From assembly GCA_900544065.1 (NCBI GenBank), contig UQTR01000025.1, forward strand, positions 1 to 23,529: a stretch of DNA of 23,529 bases, given 5' to 3'. This stretch comes from an uncultured Collinsella sp. (GTDB lineage Bacteria > Actinomycetota > Coriobacteriia > Coriobacteriales > Coriobacteriaceae). Both the position numbers and the translations under genes were made by a program. This document shows positions 22,104 through 23,529 of the stretch, piece after piece. Position 1 is the first letter of the stretch, and the number at the start of each line of letters is the position of its first letter. The notes under the pieces are model-generated. The model searched no databases and was not told the DNA's origin. It saw nothing but the letters and a program-made list of their open reading frames with translations.

Positions 22104-23366
22104 GTGCAAAATACGAAGCAAAAGCCGAGCACCAAGCAAAAGCTGACCATCGCGGCCATCTTTGGCGCCATGGGCCCCGGTCTGTTGGCGGCGCTTTCGG
22201 GTAATGACGCCGGCGGCATCGCCACGTATTCCAGCGCGGGCGCCAACTATGGCTATAAGATGCTCTGGATGCTTCCCGTCATGACCGTGCTGCTTATCGT
22301 GACGCAGGAGACCGCGGCGCGCTGCGGATGCGTCACGGGTAAGGGCCTGGCGTCGCTCATTCGCGAGCGCTTTGGCGTGCGTAAGAGCGTGCTGGCCATG
22401 GCGGCGCTGTTGATCGCCAACACGGCGGTGACCATCTCGGAGTTCGCGGGTATCGCGAGTGGCCTTGCTCTGTTTGGCGTTCCGGCGAGTATCTCGGTGC
22501 CGCTCGTGGCGCTGCTGGTGTGGATGCTTACCATGTCGGGCAGTTTCCAGCGCATCGAGAAGATTTTGCTGCTGGTGAGCTGTGTGTTCGTGACCTACAT
22601 CGTCGCCGCGTTTATGGCTGGTCCCAACTGGGGCGAGGTCGCGGTCGACTTGGTCGTGCCCAACATTCAAAACGATCCCAACTACGTGTCGCTCGTGGTC
22701 GCAACGATCGGTACCACCATCGCACCGTGGATGATTTTCCTGGCGCAGAACAACGTGGTCGATAAGAACGCGGGCGAGGATGACATCGTGCTGCAGCGCA
22801 TCGATACCGTAAGCGGCTCGATTGCCGCCGACATTATCGCCGGCTTCATTATCATCACGACCGGCACGGTGCTGTTCCCGGCGGGCATTCAGATCAGCGA
22901 TGCTGCCGACGCCGCTCGCGCGCTGGAGCCTATCGCGGGCCAGTGGTCCACGGTGCTGTTTGCCTCGGGTCTGGTCGCAGCGAGCTTTTTGGCCGCCTGC
23001 GTGCTGCCGGGTGTTACGTCGAGCGCCATCTGCGAGGCATTTGGCTGGGAGCGCGGCGCCGACCGCAGCTGGGACGAGGCCCCGGTCTACCGCGGCATCA
23101 TTACGGCAATCATCGGTATCTCGGCCGTGCTGGTGCTTATGCCCGGTGTCGATCTGTTCCAGATTATGATGACCTCGCAGGTCATCAACGGCGTGTTGCT
23201 GCCCGTAGTCTTGGTATTCCAGGTGGTTATCGCGGCTGATCGCCACATTATGGGCGCCAACCGCAACGGCCGCGTATGGAACGTGCTCACTTGGGCGACT
23301 ATCGGCGTGATTACGGTGCTGACGGTCGTCATGTTTGTGCTGCAAGCGATGGGCTACAGCGCGTAG
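22104..23366 (+). CDS. NRAMP-related divalent metal transporter, probably Mg2+ (NRMT-like)
   Basis: This is a 420-residue SLC11/NRAMP-family transporter with about 11 membrane segments. The two ion-binding motifs are altered. Helix 1 has DAGG (Asp35-Gly38) where manganese and iron transporters have DPGN. Helix 6 has APWM (207-210) where they have MPHN, so the soft Met ligand is gone. NRAMP-related magnesium transporters, including one characterised from Eggerthella lenta, lack the transition-metal Met and carry Mg2+; the same is inferred here. The GTG at 22104 is the start, 8 bp after the MgtE-like stop, with GGTAGGTGG just upstream. An upstream in-frame ATG at 22041 lies inside the preceding gene and gives a His/Gly/Arg-rich extension. 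A strong terminator follows. Confidence 0.87.
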   Translation: MQNTKQKPSTKQKLTIAAIFGAMGPGLLAALSGNDAGGIATYSSAGANYGYKMLWMLPVMTVLLIVTQETAARCGCVTGKGLASLIRERFGVRKSVLAMAALLIANTAVTISEFAGIASGLALFGVPASISVPLVALLVWMLTMSGSFQRIEKILLLVSCVFVTYIVAAFMAGPNWGEVAVDLVVPNIQNDPNYVSLVVATIGTTIAPWMIFLAQNNVVDKNAGEDDIVLQRIDTVSGSIAADIIAGFIIITTGTVLFPAGIQISDAADAARALEPIAGQWSTVLFASGLVAASFLAACVLPGVTSSAICEAFGWERGADRSWDEAPVYRGIITAIIGISAVLVLMPGVDLFQIMMTSQVINGVLLPVVLVFQVVIAADRHIMGANRNGRVWNVLTWATIGVITVLTVVMFVLQAMGYSA

Positions 23367-23384
23367 CGCCTACTTTTGCTTCCG

Positions 23385-23418
23385 AACAGGCCGCAGCGAT
23401 GGGCTGCGGCCTGTTTTT
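23385..23418 (+). terminator. Intrinsic terminator of the MgtE-like/NRAMP operon
   Basis: A perfect 13-bp GC-rich stem joins 23385-23397 (AACAGGCCGCAGC) and 23403-23415, with a 5-nt loop. TTTTT follows (23414-23418). It is 18 bp past the stop codon. Confidence 0.92.
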
Positions 23419-23436
23419 CGTTCAAGACTTTAGTCT

Positions 23437-23504
23437 GCTGGCCGCGCAGCGGCCAGCTTTAAACCACCCGCTACGCGGGTGGAGACAAACGGCTTTACAA
23501 AGCC
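23437..23504. repeat. Cluster of three small hairpins at the window edge (REP or IS200/IS605-end-like)
   Basis: Three consecutive palindromes occur: 23437-23445/23449-23457 (GCTGGCCGC/GCGGCCAGC), 23464-23471/23475-23482 (CCACCCGC/GCGGGTGG, loop TAC) and 23491-23496/23499-23504 (GGCTTT/AAAGCC). The CCACCCGC-TAC-GCGGGTGG form is like subterminal hairpins of IS200/IS605 elements and RAYT-linked REPs. No transposase lies in the window. Confidence 0.5.
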
Positions 23505-23529
23505 ACCCCTCCGACCGATATTGACGATT

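Noticed and set aside
23276..23524. 82-residue open frame at the right edge
   Set aside because: It overlaps the transporter 3' end, the terminator and the hairpin cluster, so it is a shadow.

Overview
The window is GC-rich DNA, tightly packed with genes, and has the codon usage and gene content of a gut actinobacterium of class Coriobacteriia. A Collinsella-like organism fits best. This is an inference from three things: an Ech-type energy-converting hydrogenase, an NRAMP-related transporter resembling the magnesium transporter characterised in Eggerthella lenta, and the repeat families in the gaps. I ran no database search.

Layout. 1-1709: 3' end of an energy-converting [NiFe] hydrogenase operon (Ala-rich C-terminus of a preceding subunit, catalytic large subunit, 2x[4Fe-4S] polyferredoxin), closed by a strong hairpin. 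1710-2495: a gene-free stretch with three related ~155-bp palindromic elements repeated about every 250 bp. 2496-4267 (minus): a NarL-type response regulator and its membrane histidine kinase, divergent from 4466-7793 (plus), an ABC-2 exporter of one ATPase and two permeases. 7986-11374: a second ABC transporter, of the MacB/FtsX type. 11605-12810: a DUF362 protein with two [4Fe-4S] clusters, followed by a terminator. 12942-13907 (minus): a membrane-anchored alpha/beta hydrolase. 14094-16258: a hemolysin III-type membrane protein and a CorC/HlyC-type CBS protein. 16283-18397: a protein resembling the cyanophycin synthetase N-terminal domain, then a YtxH protein coupled to a PRC-barrel protein. 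18470-19876: a membrane-anchored NodB-fold protein with altered metal ligands. 20251-23366: an MgtE-like protein and an NRAMP-related transporter behind a ~205-nt structured leader. 23367-23529: a terminator and a cluster of hairpins.

How they work together. The hydrogenase would couple ferredoxin oxidation to H2 formation and ion translocation. The two-component system probably controls the exporter across the shared divergent promoter region. The last operon looks like a magnesium-homeostasis unit: an MgtE-type CBS sensor module is translated with an NRAMP-family protein that lacks the usual transition-metal ligands, and the leader RNA can fold in mutually exclusive ways.

Most interesting for follow-up are the triple palindromic elements, whose arms differ between copies but stay complementary within each copy, and the switch-like leader before the MgtE-like/NRAMP operon. 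Next come the stand-alone cyanophycin-synthetase-N-like domain, the deacetylase-fold protein with replaced metal ligands, and a second repeat family that begins directly after three different stop codons.
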